From contig ONZQ02000002.1 of the NCBI GenBank assembly GCA_900312665.1, positions 558,001 through 622,000 of the forward strand: a stretch of DNA of 64,000 nucleotides, given 5' to 3'. This DNA comes from Cephalotrichum gorgonifer (taxonomy: Eukaryota; Ascomycota; Sordariomycetes; Microascales; Microascaceae). The first letter of the stretch is position 1, and every line of letters starts with the position of its first letter. Shown here piece by piece: positions 12,479 to 22,152 of the stretch. Under the pieces are notes generated by a model. The model had not been told where the DNA came from. It ran no database searches and saw nothing but the letters and a program-made list of their open reading frames with translations. Position numbers and translations under genes: made by a program.

Positions 12479-13107
12479 CTTTTTGGGTAAGCTGGCTGGC
12501 TAGCTCCCTTTTTTTTGGTTTGTTTCTTGCTGTTCTTTTCTTGATTTTCTGGATCGAGGTGTAAAGTTGGTTTGATGGTGGGTGTTTGGGCGTTGGGGCT
12601 TCTAAATCGTGTTGAGTGCGTTATGTTGGAAGGGGAAAAGAGGTAAAACAGAATGCTGTGTTGACATGAAGTTTGGAACTCGGTGCTTGGTTTGGAGCTT
12701 CCTTACGTGGAGTTAACCTGCCTAGCTTCCCTACGTAATGGTAAAACACGGGGTTGCGGGTCCTTCTTACCCCACATACACCGAGACACACCGAGGTGAC
12801 GGAGCCTGCACCGAGATTCCACGCTCTCCACGGTCCACTACATCCAACTGATACACTTCTTTTTCTCTCCCCTCTCTCTGACTTGAACAAGAAACAAGGG
12901 GTTCAATGTTTTAAATATCCCATCTTCTATATTTGATTCCTAATGTACCCCAATATATAATACACTTCCGGCCGCATTATTTCTACACCCCTAATCTATA
13001 GAGTCAACACCGACTTTTGTAGTAGTACAAGGTTCATAAGAATACACGGCCCCAAGTTCAGAGGATTGGACCCCACGGACCCAAAGTTCCCATAGTCAAA
13101 CACACAC
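12479..13107. other. Intergenic region between two minus-strand genes
   Basis: Promoter side of the ubiquitin hydrolase gene and 3' side of SUV3. Short ORFs only. An AT-rich stretch at about 12900-12990 may serve 3'-end formation for SUV3. Confidence 0.5.
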
Positions 13108-15453
13108 CTACGGGCCCGAGGCGGACCGGGCTACGTTCCGCGTCAGCTCCTCCAGCTCCGCAGGCGTCTGCGCCAACGGCTCCTCGTGCCCCTCCTCGTT
13201 CCACCTCCCGGGCCCCTCCTCGATCGCCACGTCCTCGGCGGCCCCCTCTCCCAGCATGTCCTTCTGCAGCTTGTCCCTCTTCATGGCCAGGAACCTCTGG
13301 TGCCTCCTCCGCCCCTCGATGTCGTTGTCGGTATAGTTCAGCGACGAGAGGTACTGGTTGATCTTGTCCTGCACGAGGTCCCTCACCCGGAACCCGAGCC
13401 CCTGCGCCGTGAAGATGCGCGGGAACCGGTACGACATCCACAGGTACAGGACGACGGCGTGGTGCAGGTCCTCGAGGTTCTGGAGGTACGTCGGGCCCTG
13501 CGCCTTCGGCAGAGTCTCGATGTCGACGTCTAGCAGCTCGAGGTGGATCTCCTTGATGTCGAGGATGTGGCCGCCGCGGCGCTCGGCGACGCACCTCGTG
13601 ACAGCCTGGAGGATGCTGCGCCCGCTGGGGGTGCGGAGGTTGACGGGCGCGGTGACGAGGACGAGGCGGTCGTAGATCGAGATGGGGAACTCCTGGATGA
13701 GGTCCGCGAGATCCAGGAAGCTGTCCTTGATGGTGAACTGGAACCGGTCCGACATCGTGGCGAGCTCGCGCATCCGCATGAAGATGAAGGACAGCGGCGT
13801 GTCGGGCGCGAAGAATGTCGAGAATTTCTCGATGTAGGCGACGGGCGGCACGATGAAGGCCGACGTGATCTGCTTCGCCTCCTTCCAGAGGTTCTTCTGC
13901 ACCATGGGAAGGTCCACCGGGTCTAGCGTCGTCACGTAACCGACCCTCTCGGCCTCAGCTTGAGCGGCGGCCGCCTGGGCGGCCTCGCCGGAGTCAGTCG
14001 ATGCCGTGTGGGAGGAGATGATAGCCTGCCTGGCTGACTTGTATCTGCCCGCTCGCCCGCCGATCTGCCTGACCTCGGATATGGTAAGGTTCCGCCAGTC
14101 GAAACCGTCGTGCTTCGTCACGGACTCGAAGATGACCCTCTTGATCTCGAGGTTCAGCCCCATGCCAATGGCATCACTGGCCACGAGGAAGTCGTAGTCG
14201 TTGTCGGGGTCGTTAAACAGAGCCGCCTGCTGCGACCTCGTCTCGGGCGGCAGGCTGCCATAGATGATGGCGCAGCGCCGCCCGGTCAGTCGCTCGATGT
14301 TGCCCTTTATGGCGTGGATGGCCACCCTGGAGAAGGCGACGATACAGTCGCCCTTTTCGAGACCCTGCATTTTCTTTCCGATAGCCTTACTGGCCGGCTT
14401 GAGTGGGGTGAGTCGCTGGTAGCGGTGGACGATGCAGGTGTCGCCAATGCTCGCGCAGATGGACTGGATCAAGGAGACGGTCCGCTCCTCGCCGCACAAG
14501 TGGACCTCCTTGGCCTGGACACCGAGGAGGGCCGCGGTCCAGCTGGGCCCACGCTCCGGGTCCGAGAGCATCTGGATCTCGTCGATGACGGCGACGTCGA
14601 ACAGCTGGCTCATGGGGGCCATCTCGACGGTGCAGCTGATGTAGTATTGGTCGGTGTCGGTCGGGTATCGCTGCTCCTCGCCCGTGAGAAGCGCGCAGGA
14701 CTTCCCCTTCGCGGTGAGCCGGGTGTAGACCTCGTGAGCGAGGAGCCGCAGGGGGCCGCAGTAGATGCCGCTCTTGGCGTTCTCCAGCGCCTGGAGCGCG
14801 TGGTATGTCTTGCCGGAGTTGGTGGGTCCGACGTGGAGGTGGATGGTACGCTGGATGGCGCGCGTGGCGGGGAACCATTCCCAGGGATACCGGAGGTCGG
14901 CGAGATGGCTCTGGACTTCGGTGAGGGGTTTCGAGAAGCGGTTGCGGAGGAGGAAATTTCGGAATAGGAAGTGGAGCTGGGTCGACAGTCCCTTGACGTC
15001 CCCGCGGATGAATGCTAGTCGTAACGCGTTAAAGAGGGAATTATCCTTCTCCACCCGATCGCCCTCCTCTGCCTTCCGGAAAGAGGCGCTGACAGCTCTC
15101 TTGAAGGCAGTTTCCTCCTTTCTGAGCTGGGTCATGTCCTTGATGCCAAATGGCGCTAGCTCCGCCTCGATCTCGGACCACGGCTTAGTCGAGAGGGCTG
15201 TTTGCCTGAAGCGGGTGTCGACCATCTTCGCGAACATAGAGACGTGGCCGGGCCTCGGCGAGGTCCCTGAGAAAGCTCTCCGGGGAGCATGGCGGGCTGG
15301 TGGCGTCGGTGTCGTCGGTGTCAAGGATGGTCTTGCGGGCCGGTTGGAGAAGAAGCCGAGCCAGCAGGCCGGGCAGACGCCCGGAGCCGACGCGGAGGTG
15401 GAAGCGGCGAGTCCATTATAGGCGGCTGAGGTCGTCCTCAAGAAGCGGGACAT
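13108..15453 (-). CDS. SUV3: Mitochondrial ATP-dependent RNA helicase SUV3
   Basis: Superfamily 2 RNA helicase of the mitochondrial degradosome, which unwinds RNA for turnover with the exonuclease Dss1. A single 781-residue exon. The N-terminal 70 residues are rich in Arg, Ser and Ala with few acidic residues, fitting a mitochondrial presequence. Helicase motifs are clear: motif I GPTNSGKT (209-216, preceded by HLHV), motif II as DEIQ (291-294, the SUV3 variant of DEAD), and motif VI QIGGRAGR. The C-terminal SUV3 region follows, with SFIFMRMRELATMSDRF and DRLVLVTAPVNLR. The start at 15453 is an ATG in a normal context. The gene is transcribed divergently from the R-SNARE gene. Confidence 0.95.
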   Translation of the reverse strand: MSRFLRTTSAAYNGLAASTSASAPGVCPACWLGFFSNRPARPSLTPTTPTPPARHAPRRAFSGTSPRPGHVSMFAKMVDTRFRQTALSTKPWSEIEAELAPFGIKDMTQLRKEETAFKRAVSASFRKAEEGDRVEKDNSLFNALRLAFIRGDVKGLSTQLHFLFRNFLLRNRFSKPLTEVQSHLADLRYPWEWFPATRAIQRTIHLHVGPTNSGKTYHALQALENAKSGIYCGPLRLLAHEVYTRLTAKGKSCALLTGEEQRYPTDTDQYYISCTVEMAPMSQLFDVAVIDEIQMLSDPERGPSWTAALLGVQAKEVHLCGEERTVSLIQSICASIGDTCIVHRYQRLTPLKPASKAIGKKMQGLEKGDCIVAFSRVAIHAIKGNIERLTGRRCAIIYGSLPPETRSQQAALFNDPDNDYDFLVASDAIGMGLNLEIKRVIFESVTKHDGFDWRNLTISEVRQIGGRAGRYKSARQAIISSHTASTDSGEAAQAAAAQAEAERVGYVTTLDPVDLPMVQKNLWKEAKQITSAFIVPPVAYIEKFSTFFAPDTPLSFIFMRMRELATMSDRFQFTIKDSFLDLADLIQEFPISIYDRLVLVTAPVNLRTPSGRSILQAVTRCVAERRGGHILDIKEIHLELLDVDIETLPKAQGPTYLQNLEDLHHAVVLYLWMSYRFPRIFTAQGLGFRVRDLVQDKINQYLSSLNYTDNDIEGRRRHQRFLAMKRDKLQKDMLGEGAAEDVAIEEGPGRWNEEGHEEPLAQTPAELEELTRNVARSASGP

Positions 15454-16086
15454 TGTGTCGCCGCCAGGATCCTGCTGCTGGATAAGATGGAGATATCGAA
15501 CACCAAAATTTCTGCTATTATGGGTAGGTCTGTCGAATTAAACATGGCGCTTAGTCAGGAAACAAGGGATAAAATGCGACTACAGCATGATGCCTATGGC
15601 CTCCCTGAGAAATAGACAGGACAAGTGAGCACCTCCCAGTTTTGAAAGTTTGACGTTGTGAAATTGGCGTACTAATAGTACAAAGACGCGACTCCGTGAC
15701 AATTTTCGAGGGACGGACAGCTTGGTTCAGACCCTTGAACAAATTTAGGTGGAAATTTGATGTTCCGGCGCCGAACGTAGACATCGGCCAATCACAGCTT
15801 GGTTCTAGAACACCCAACCCGCGTCGTCATCGTGCAGCCAAAGACCGCCGCATCGCATCAGAACCACACTCGGAACGGAACACTACTCTCCTTCCATTCC
15901 ATATTCCGCAACATCTCCCGGCCCTCGTTCGTCACACCCCCCTAAAATACTGTCGCCGACAGGCCTCATCTCACACCTCACCTTTAACGGTAAATAATTA
16001 AACGCCATACCGAGCCCTGATCATTGCCTCGCCCCCAAACCGATACCCAGGCAATCCGTCCACAATCACGCTGCCTATCGCCCAAG
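15454..16086. other. Divergent promoter region (SUV3 / R-SNARE)
   Basis: About 630 bp between divergently transcribed genes. Only short ORFs. Holds the promoters and leaders of both neighbours. Confidence 0.55.
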
Positions 16087-16874
16087 ATGGCGTCGTCCTC
16101 CACCCCGGCCACGCCGCTCCTCTAGTGAGTCCTCCCGATATCCCTTGCTCACTGCGATCCGCCCTCCCGCTCCGATGCACACGTACTAACATGCCGCCCT
16201 TCCCTCCCAGCGCCTGCATAGCCCACCACACCACGATCCTCACGGAATGCACCACATCCGCCTCCTCCCAGACCTCCTCCCTCGCGTCCCTCATCCTCCC
16301 CAAGATCGAGCACAAGGCGCCGCAGAAGCTCACCTACACCCATGGCACCCACCACATCCACTTCATCGCCGAGTCGCCCTCAGAGCACACGTCGCACCCG
16401 TCGGCAGGCGGGCTCACGTTCCTCGTCATAGCGGAGTCGAGCCTCGGGCGCCGCATCCCCTTCGGCTTCCTCCTCGAGATCCGCAACCGCTTCTTCGAGG
16501 CCTTCCCCGAGGGGAGCGAGTTCGCCGACATGCCCAACTACGGCGCGGCGAGCTTCAACGCCGAGCTGCGCGGGCTGATGGTCGACTACGGGACCACGGC
16601 GGGCGGGCAGAACGACGCCATCACGACGGCGAAGAGGGAGATCGACGACGTGAGGGGCATCATGACGAGGAACATCGAGGGGCTGCTGGAGAGGGGCGAG
16701 AGGCTAGACCTACTTGTCGACAAGACGGACAGGCTCGGGGGCAGCGCGAGGGAGTTTAGGGTCAGGAGCAGGGATCTGAAGAGGAGGATGTGGTGGAAGA
16801 ACGTGAAGCTCATGGGGCTGCTGGCGGTTGTGGTCGTTCTCATCGTCTTTACGATTGTCATTGCACTGAAGTAA
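16087..16874 (+). CDS. Longin-domain R-SNARE (VAMP7/Nyv1-like)
   Basis: Vesicle SNARE for fusion at the endosome or vacuole. Two exons, 16087-16124 and 16211-16874, encode 233 residues. The 86-nt intron (GTGAGT/CCAG) interrupts the Tyr13 codon; read unspliced, the frame would stop at once. Order of parts: longin domain at residues about 11-140 (LLYACIAHHTTILTE at its start); SNARE helix at about 146-205 with the zero-layer Arg174 in LLERGERLDLLVDKT, the R-SNARE signature; then a single C-terminal membrane anchor at about 212-231. Tail-anchored topology is expected. Longin plus R-SNARE points to VAMP7/Nyv1 rather than the short synaptobrevin Snc1 (no longin) or the prenylated Ykt6 (no membrane span). 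Confidence 0.92.
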
Positions 16875-17366
16875 AGGGCGGGACCTCAAGTTGGGTTACC
16901 CTGCAGGGAAAAAGGCTGGCACCCAGGGCGAAGGGTGCCCTTCGTTCGTTTTCGTTCGCTTCCCTTCTCATTTGTCTTAGGAAGAGATACAGCTTGGAGG
17001 GGTTTTTCTTTGGTCAGTTTGTTTCTCCGGGGTTCTTCTTCGTACAATTTTAGCTTTAGCGGCCATGGCAGCAATATATGTATATGTATTTGGCATACGC
17101 ACCGAGAACAGGTACAACCCGTACCATACTGTACAAAGGTTTACCTGTAGTGTGATTGATTCATCCACCACCCAACCCAACAACCCACACACGACACACC
17201 ACGCATGAGTGTTTTCTCTCCTCTCCTTAACCATACAATGCACCTTCACATTGTACCCTCTCCATCAATCAAACATTGGTTGACGGCGTTAAAGAAGCCC
17301 CAGTTTCATCCATCTGAAAGATTGAAGAGTCACCAACCTGATTTCCACCGCTTTCAGGAGGGCCTG
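16875..17366. other. Intergenic region
   Basis: The 3' flank of the R-SNARE gene followed by AT-richer DNA. A reading frame open from 17205 continues into the broken coiled-coil gene, whose likelier start is the ATG at 17367. Confidence 0.45.
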
Positions 17367-17898
17367 ATGGTAGCAGCTACCGAAGCTGGAAGGGTTGGGA
17401 ATATTCCCGCCATCAACGAAGGACACGCCATCATAGCCGCAATTCAGGGACTCGCAGACCGGGTGGATGTCCAGTTCGCCCAGGTCAATGCACAATTCGC
17501 CCCCAAGTCAATGCACAATTCGCCCCCAAGTCAATGCCCAGTTTGCTGAGCTGTCAGTCCGAGTGGATGAACGATTTGTGGAGGTGAATGCCACCTTGAC
17601 CGGGGCAATTGTCGAGCTGCGAGCTCGAGACAACAACAAAATCGCCCGTCTCGGAAACCAAGTAAATGTCACGCACGACGATGAACTCAGTGCGATGCAC
17701 TCAATAATTGCGGGAAACGAAATACTTGTACCCGGGTTTCCCCGCACCCTAAATGGGATGATGACGCTGACGCACGCTCAAGCCAACGACATTCCCCAAC
17801 ACTTGGGACATCCAGTCGGCGGCGACGCGCTTCTTCTAGATAAGAGGAGACGCGTAAAGTGGCTCTGTGGGATTATGACTGATCAGGTACGATCTTGA
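17367..17898 (+). pseudogene. Frameshifted fungal coiled-coil protein gene
   Basis: The N-terminal frame (from ATG 17367; also open back to 17205) reads an Ala/Gln/Val-rich coiled coil ending in QFAQVNAQFA. It then runs into a 23-bp tandem duplication and stops at about 17549. The downstream frame, offset by one, resumes QVNAQFAELSVRVDERF and continues through a conserved-looking tail (IVPGFP-like EILVPGFPRTLNGMM, then a basic RRRVKWLCG end) to the TGA at 17898. This layout resembles a poorly described fungal family with heptad repeats, an IPGFP motif and a basic C-terminus; the resemblance is from memory. The unit has gained CC relative to the in-frame version and been duplicated, a net shift of +1. 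Sequencing error is possible, but two identical units make a true mutation likelier. Confidence 0.5.
17488..17541 (+). repeat. 23-bp tandem duplication causing a frame change
   Basis: Two identical 23-bp units containing GTCAATGCACAATTCGCCCC follow a related 21-bp in-frame version. The five-C tract in each unit, against three in the in-frame ancestor, shifts the reading frame. Confidence 0.7.
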
Positions 17899-18109
17899 GC
17901 TGTGTGTGGGGACCTCGGCTGATATGTATCAGCCATTGAAATGACCTCACACTCACCACCCTTATCATCAACCTCCATAAACCACAGCGGAATTGCCGAA
18001 TATACTGAAATAAAAATCCCTGGACGAAGATGGGAATATACCTAATCACTTAATCGCTTTAAGAGTACCACCACAGCTCATCCAGTATACGCCATAACCA
18101 TAACCAACC

Positions 18110-18337
18110 ATGAACAATCCCCCGCAACTCCGCACACCAATCCAACCCCGGCGCCAACCGAACAACCACACCGTGGCCGCCCACGTGCAAATGGACCCTT
18201 CGATATGCCATCCCGTCTTCTTCACAAACCGGCTGTGGAAGCTCCCCGGCGCATCACCGGAGAGCGCCGGGGGGCCTGTTTCTACGGGGTACGTGTACCG
18301 GGAGCCCGAGGCTAGTTTAAGAGGGTCTAAGCTATGA
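18110..18337 (+). CDS. Small protein ending in SKL (possible peroxisomal microprotein)
   Basis: A 75-residue ORF opens in a good context (CAACCATGAAC) and ends ...LRGSKL-stop. SKL is the canonical type 1 peroxisomal targeting signal, seen directly in the sequence. The body is basic and Pro-rich at the N-terminus, then HPVFFTNRLWKLPGAS and STGYVYREPEASLRGSKL, which reads like a folded or conserved segment. No known domain is recognised and no intron is needed. The antisense strand also carries an open frame of 98 codons, so chance is not excluded. A C-terminal SKL arises by chance rarely in random ORFs, which is the main reason for listing it. Confidence 0.4.
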   Translation: MNNPPQLRTPIQPRRQPNNHTVAAHVQMDPSICHPVFFTNRLWKLPGASPESAGGPVSTGYVYREPEASLRGSKL

Positions 18338-18627
18338 TCCATGTGGATACGAGGAGGGGTATTGAGGATGGACGGATGGATAAGTCTTGGGATAGATGGG
18401 CTTGGAATCGGGGCATTTCTTTTCTCGGCTGTGGAAAAAAAAAAACATGCGTTAGGAGTTCTTGAATGAAATATTTTTAAAACTAAGTTGATTTGGGTAT
18501 CATAAACATGAAATCGTGCCGTCGTCAGCCATAACCTGGTACCGATAATACCTGCCGTTCCGTCCCTGGTGCGCCTCGGCAGGGACGCCAGGAAAAAAAC
18601 CTCCCCTCCCCCCCTACCGGCCCAAAT

Positions 18628-19395
18628 TTATATCTCCCTCCCGAGATGCCTCAAAACATCATCTCTCTGATAAAACAGCTCCCTCAGCCTCTCGCCCTTC
18701 CTTTTCTCCTCGAGCTCCCTCTGCTTGAGCTCCTTCCCAGTCAGCTTCTTGGGCTTCGGCTCCCTCGCCTTCTCGATAAACTCCTGCGGTATCACGGCCC
18801 CTATCCCCAGCGTGTCGTCCTTCTGCTTCGCCTTGATGGGATCCCGCACACCCTGGCCCTCGGCGCCCAAGCCACGCCGCGAGTCCGGGTCCCAGCCGAA
18901 GGACGCGAGGTACGACAGACCCATGCGGGAGCGGTCGATCGCTGACGGCGGGTGGGAGTGGGACAGGGCTACCTGGTGTGCTATCGATGCTTCGTGTGTT
19001 CTTTGGGATTCGGGGGCGTCGTCATCTAGCGTGATGTTGCAGACCGGGCAGGTTCGAGTGGAGGCGGTCGTCTGTTCGGCGGGCGTCGCGTCTGCTTGTT
19101 TTGTAGTAGGTTTTGAAAGCGCGGTATCTTCTGGCTCGCCTCCCGTCCCTTTCATGACTAGATTTAGGTACAGGTCGGAGACGGAGCTGTCGGGGGTCTG
19201 CTCCGTGGCGGGAATCGTGTGGAGATCGGGGTCTGAGGCGCGGACGAAGGTTACCGAGCGCTTCCTCTTGAGTCCCGCGCCGAAGGGTTTCTTGTGCTGG
19301 AGGGGTACATCGTCGTAAAAATCGTCATATTGGTCGCACGCCGTCATTTCCCGCCCGAACGAAGGTCGCGACGACGACATCGGGCGGTGTGGCAT
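18628..19395 (-). CDS. G-patch domain protein
   Basis: Predicted nuclear nucleic-acid-associated protein of 255 residues. The G-patch lies in the C-terminal half: GLSYLASFGWDPDSRRGLG followed by a basic KAKQKDDTLGIG, a pattern seen in G-patch activators of DEAH helicases. Upstream is CPVCNITLDD with a spaced His (zinc-finger-like) and an N-terminal YDDFYDDVPLQHKKPFGAG block typical of fungal members. The C-terminus is a charged helix (KKLTGKELKQRELEEKRKGERLRELFYQRDD, described here by its Lys/Glu repeats). The open frame extends to 19539, but that codon is GTG; the first ATG is at 19395, with another at 19380. It is divergent from the SDR gene. Confidence 0.8.
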   Translation of the reverse strand: MPHRPMSSSRPSFGREMTACDQYDDFYDDVPLQHKKPFGAGLKRKRSVTFVRASDPDLHTIPATEQTPDSSVSDLYLNLVMKGTGGEPEDTALSKPTTKQADATPAEQTTASTRTCPVCNITLDDDAPESQRTHEASIAHQVALSHSHPPSAIDRSRMGLSYLASFGWDPDSRRGLGAEGQGVRDPIKAKQKDDTLGIGAVIPQEFIEKAREPKPKKLTGKELKQRELEEKRKGERLRELFYQRDDVLRHLGREI

Positions 19396-19917
19396 GGGGG
19401 GGTTATCGAGTGTAAAGGCAGACGATCGGGATCGAGATTTAGACGTCGTTAAACGGTATGAGAGGGGGACTTCTGTCGAGGTGACGTCTGAGTATGTAGG
19501 ATAGGATGCGCGTGGGGCGCGAATGAGTTGAATATACACGACAGTTCAAAACAACCGAATGATAGTTCAAGTCTATCTAGGTCGTGGTTGTTATAGTCGT
19601 GCTTGTTCATACATGTGAGGAAGATGGACAGCCTAGTTGGGGCTCCACCCACTTTCCTTGTCGATGCAAGGGTGTCTTGCAGGGAGCTGAAGCTAAGGTT
19701 CATGACTAATCCAACTCCGTAAAATATGCTCCGTAGCTCCGTACCCACCTGAGCCCAAAGAGAACATCAAGCTATTTTCAGGTCCGGCTCATCCACCTTG
19801 AACCTCCAACAGTCCCCCATCACCCCCAAGGCAACTTCGCCGTCGAGTGCTGAGAAAGAGGAACGGCCAACCCTCAGAAATGCCCACCGGCTGACGAACC
19901 CCCCCGCCAAAGCTACA
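19396..19917. other. Divergent promoter region (G-patch / SDR)
   Basis: About 520 bp between divergent genes. The frame upstream of the SDR start is open for 40 codons but has no ATG. No other gene seen. Confidence 0.5.
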
Positions 19918-21189
19918 ATGCCTATCCCTTACCTCTTCTACGTCTTCGAAAACGGCCCGCCACTATGGCTCCGCAACAACTATTCGGTCATCGCCCAGGC
20001 GGTCCTTGGCGTCGCCTTCCTCGCCCTGCTGAAGATCTACACCAGCGGAGCTACCTGCGTCTCGGACCGCAACATGCACGGCAAGGTGGTAATGATAACG
20101 GGCGGGACCTCAGGCATAGGCGAGCAGGTGACCCGCCAGCTCGCCGCCCGCGGCGCCCAGATCGTCCTGCTAACGCAGGTGGGCCCCTCGGACCCCTTCC
20201 TCGCCGACTTCATAGAGGACGTTAGGACCGAGTCGGACAACCACCTTGTGTACGCGGAGCAGGTGGACCTCTCGTCGCTGCACAGCATCCGGACCTTCGC
20301 GACGAAGTGGATCGACAACGCGCCACCGAGGAGGCTCGACATGGTCATCCTCTGCGCCGCCACGCTCACGCCGCCGGGCAAGCCACGGGTGTTGACGCCC
20401 GAGGGGGTCGAGGAGACGTGGATGGTCAACTTCCTGGCCAACTTCCACCTCCTGGGGATACTAAGCCCCGCGCTCAGGGCGCAGCCCTTCGACAGGGACG
20501 TTCGGGTCATCATCGCCACTTGCTCCTCGTACATCGGGTCGCCGGCGCTCCGCGAGGAGATGAGCGAGTCGTCGTGGACGCCGTCAAAGGCGTACGCAAG
20601 GAGTAAGTTGGCGCTCATGGTCTTCGGGCAGGCGTACCAGAAGCACCTCGACGCGTACGAGAGGCCCGACAAGATGCCGGTCAGCGCAAAGGTCATATTC
20701 GTCGACCCGGGCTTCTCGCGGACGCCAGGGATGCGGCGGTGGCTCACGAGGGGGACGCTCTGGGGACTGGTCCTGTACCTGGTCAGCTACGTCCCCATCT
20801 GGTTCCTGCTGAAGAGCCCCTGGCGCGGGGCGCAGTCCATCGTCTACGCGGCCGTGGAGGCCAGCTACGGCCGCGGGGTGGGAGGGAAGCTGATCAAGGA
20901 GTGCAGGGAGGTCGACTACGCGCGCCAGGACGTCAAGGACGAGGCCGTCGCGAAGAAGCTGTGGGAGGAGAGCGATAAGCTGATCGAGGTGGTGGAGAAG
21001 GAGCAGGCGGCGAAGAGGGCGAAGGAGAAGAAGAAGGCCGAGGAGCGTGCCAAGGAAGAGAAGGAGGCGGAGAAGGCGAAGGAGGTTGAGGCGCTTGTTA
21101 ATGCGATCAAGAAGGGGAGGGAGAATGAGAAGGCGAAGGAATCTGAAAAGGCGAAGGCAAGGAAGAGGTCGAAGAAGGCCAATGCATGA
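19918..21189 (+). CDS. Membrane-anchored short-chain dehydrogenase/reductase (Env9-like)
   Basis: NAD(P)-dependent oxidoreductase of the classical SDR fold, 423 residues, single exon. An N-terminal membrane span (about residues 22-41) precedes the cofactor motif TGGTSGIG (61-68). The active-site pair is YARSK (Tyr226, Lys230), with the partner Ser in TCSSY near 202-204. The usual NNAG motif is altered to LCAAT (145-149). A second hydrophobic stretch (about 280-298) and a long Lys/Glu/Ala-rich C-terminal coiled coil (about 355-423) follow. Yeast Env9 and related retinol-dehydrogenase-like enzymes of the ER or lipid droplet share this build; the substrate cannot be inferred. The start is the first ATG of the frame (ACAATGC). 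Confidence 0.85.
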   Translation: MPIPYLFYVFENGPPLWLRNNYSVIAQAVLGVAFLALLKIYTSGATCVSDRNMHGKVVMITGGTSGIGEQVTRQLAARGAQIVLLTQVGPSDPFLADFIEDVRTESDNHLVYAEQVDLSSLHSIRTFATKWIDNAPPRRLDMVILCAATLTPPGKPRVLTPEGVEETWMVNFLANFHLLGILSPALRAQPFDRDVRVIIATCSSYIGSPALREEMSESSWTPSKAYARSKLALMVFGQAYQKHLDAYERPDKMPVSAKVIFVDPGFSRTPGMRRWLTRGTLWGLVLYLVSYVPIWFLLKSPWRGAQSIVYAAVEASYGRGVGGKLIKECREVDYARQDVKDEAVAKKLWEESDKLIEVVEKEQAAKRAKEKKKAEERAKEEKEAEKAKEVEALVNAIKKGRENEKAKESEKAKARKRSKKANA

Positions 21190-21467
21190 AGAAACGAAGA
21201 CTAAGGGAGGTCAGGGACGGCCAGGGAAGGCCAAGGAAGACAAAGGCGTATAGACTTGTATTCTTGCATATTAGACTGGGATGGTAATGATCATTCGAAT
21301 AGCATGCTTTCCGCTCTACTGGCACCATTATCCCGTGCTAACTATACGAAAAGGAAAGAAAGAAAGGAGGGGCGGCGGGAAGTCCAGAGTAAAGAGGAAA
21401 GAAAAAAAAAGGACAGTCCTGATCAAGTCAACAGTTCCACAAGGAAGGGCCTGCCAAAAAGAGAAAT

Positions 21468-21539
21468 CTCCCATACCCGGAATCGAACCGGGGTCTCCGC
21501 GGTGAGAGCGCGACATGATAACCCCTACACTATATGGGA
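21468..21539 (-). tRNA. tRNA-Glu (CTC)
   Basis: The minus strand folds as a 72-nt cloverleaf: acceptor TCCCATA/TATGGGA, anticodon stem TCGCG/CGCGG around the loop CTCTCAC (anticodon CTC, reading GAG), and T arm CCCGG-TTCGATT-CCGGG. The discriminator base is G. No intron. The A and B boxes are internal. Confidence 0.95.
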
Positions 21540-22152
21540 TGTTCTTCTGATTCTGTGTTTGTGACAGTCGTTTCGCAGCATGAAGAATCGAACTCTCTCC
21601 TTAGATTCTGGCACAGAACGGCACTTGACACCGAAGGTTCCGTTACATAGCTAGGTACTGTTGGTGCAAGTAGTATCGACCTATTGGGGAGGCAGGACGT
21701 GATTAGAGGGTTACTCTGATATCCTTTTGGTTCTAACAATTATTGCCGCTTGAGGATTAGCTAATAGTGTCACTATTCGTGGCAGGGTCCGCCGTGTTAG
21801 ACTTCCTCTTACATAGTTCCCCCAACACCCCCTTCCTCTGTCTGGTTTTAAACTCCCAGGCGGTCCCATGCCCAAACCACGATGTATCATTCAACCTCCA
21901 ACAGGTCTGCTTCACTTGAGGAACTCGGGCTTATTCAAGTGAAATGATCCATGATTAACGCCTGGGTGGCCCGCTAACCTTTGGCTGATCAGCACCTTTA
22001 TGTTAGGGGTAGGTGCGTAGGTGCGTACGAAGGGTGCGAAATGAAATAACTAGTAGTACAATATCAGAGGACGACGCTCCTCCCCCCATTTTCCAAGCTG
22101 TCCATCGCCTCCATCCAGACGCTCAGAGCGTGATACGACCTCCGCCCCGACT
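21540..22152. other. Intergenic region
   Basis: Upstream of tRNA-Glu and downstream of the small secreted protein gene. Short ORFs without motif; nothing else recognised. Confidence 0.5.

Noticed and set aside
19396..19539. N-terminal extension of the G-patch protein
   Set aside because: The upstream codon is GTG, not ATG, and no upstream exon with an ATG was evident.
19798..19917. 40-codon N-terminal extension of the SDR
   Set aside because: The extended frame begins with TTG and contains no ATG; the first ATG at 19918 is followed directly by the conserved N-terminal membrane region.
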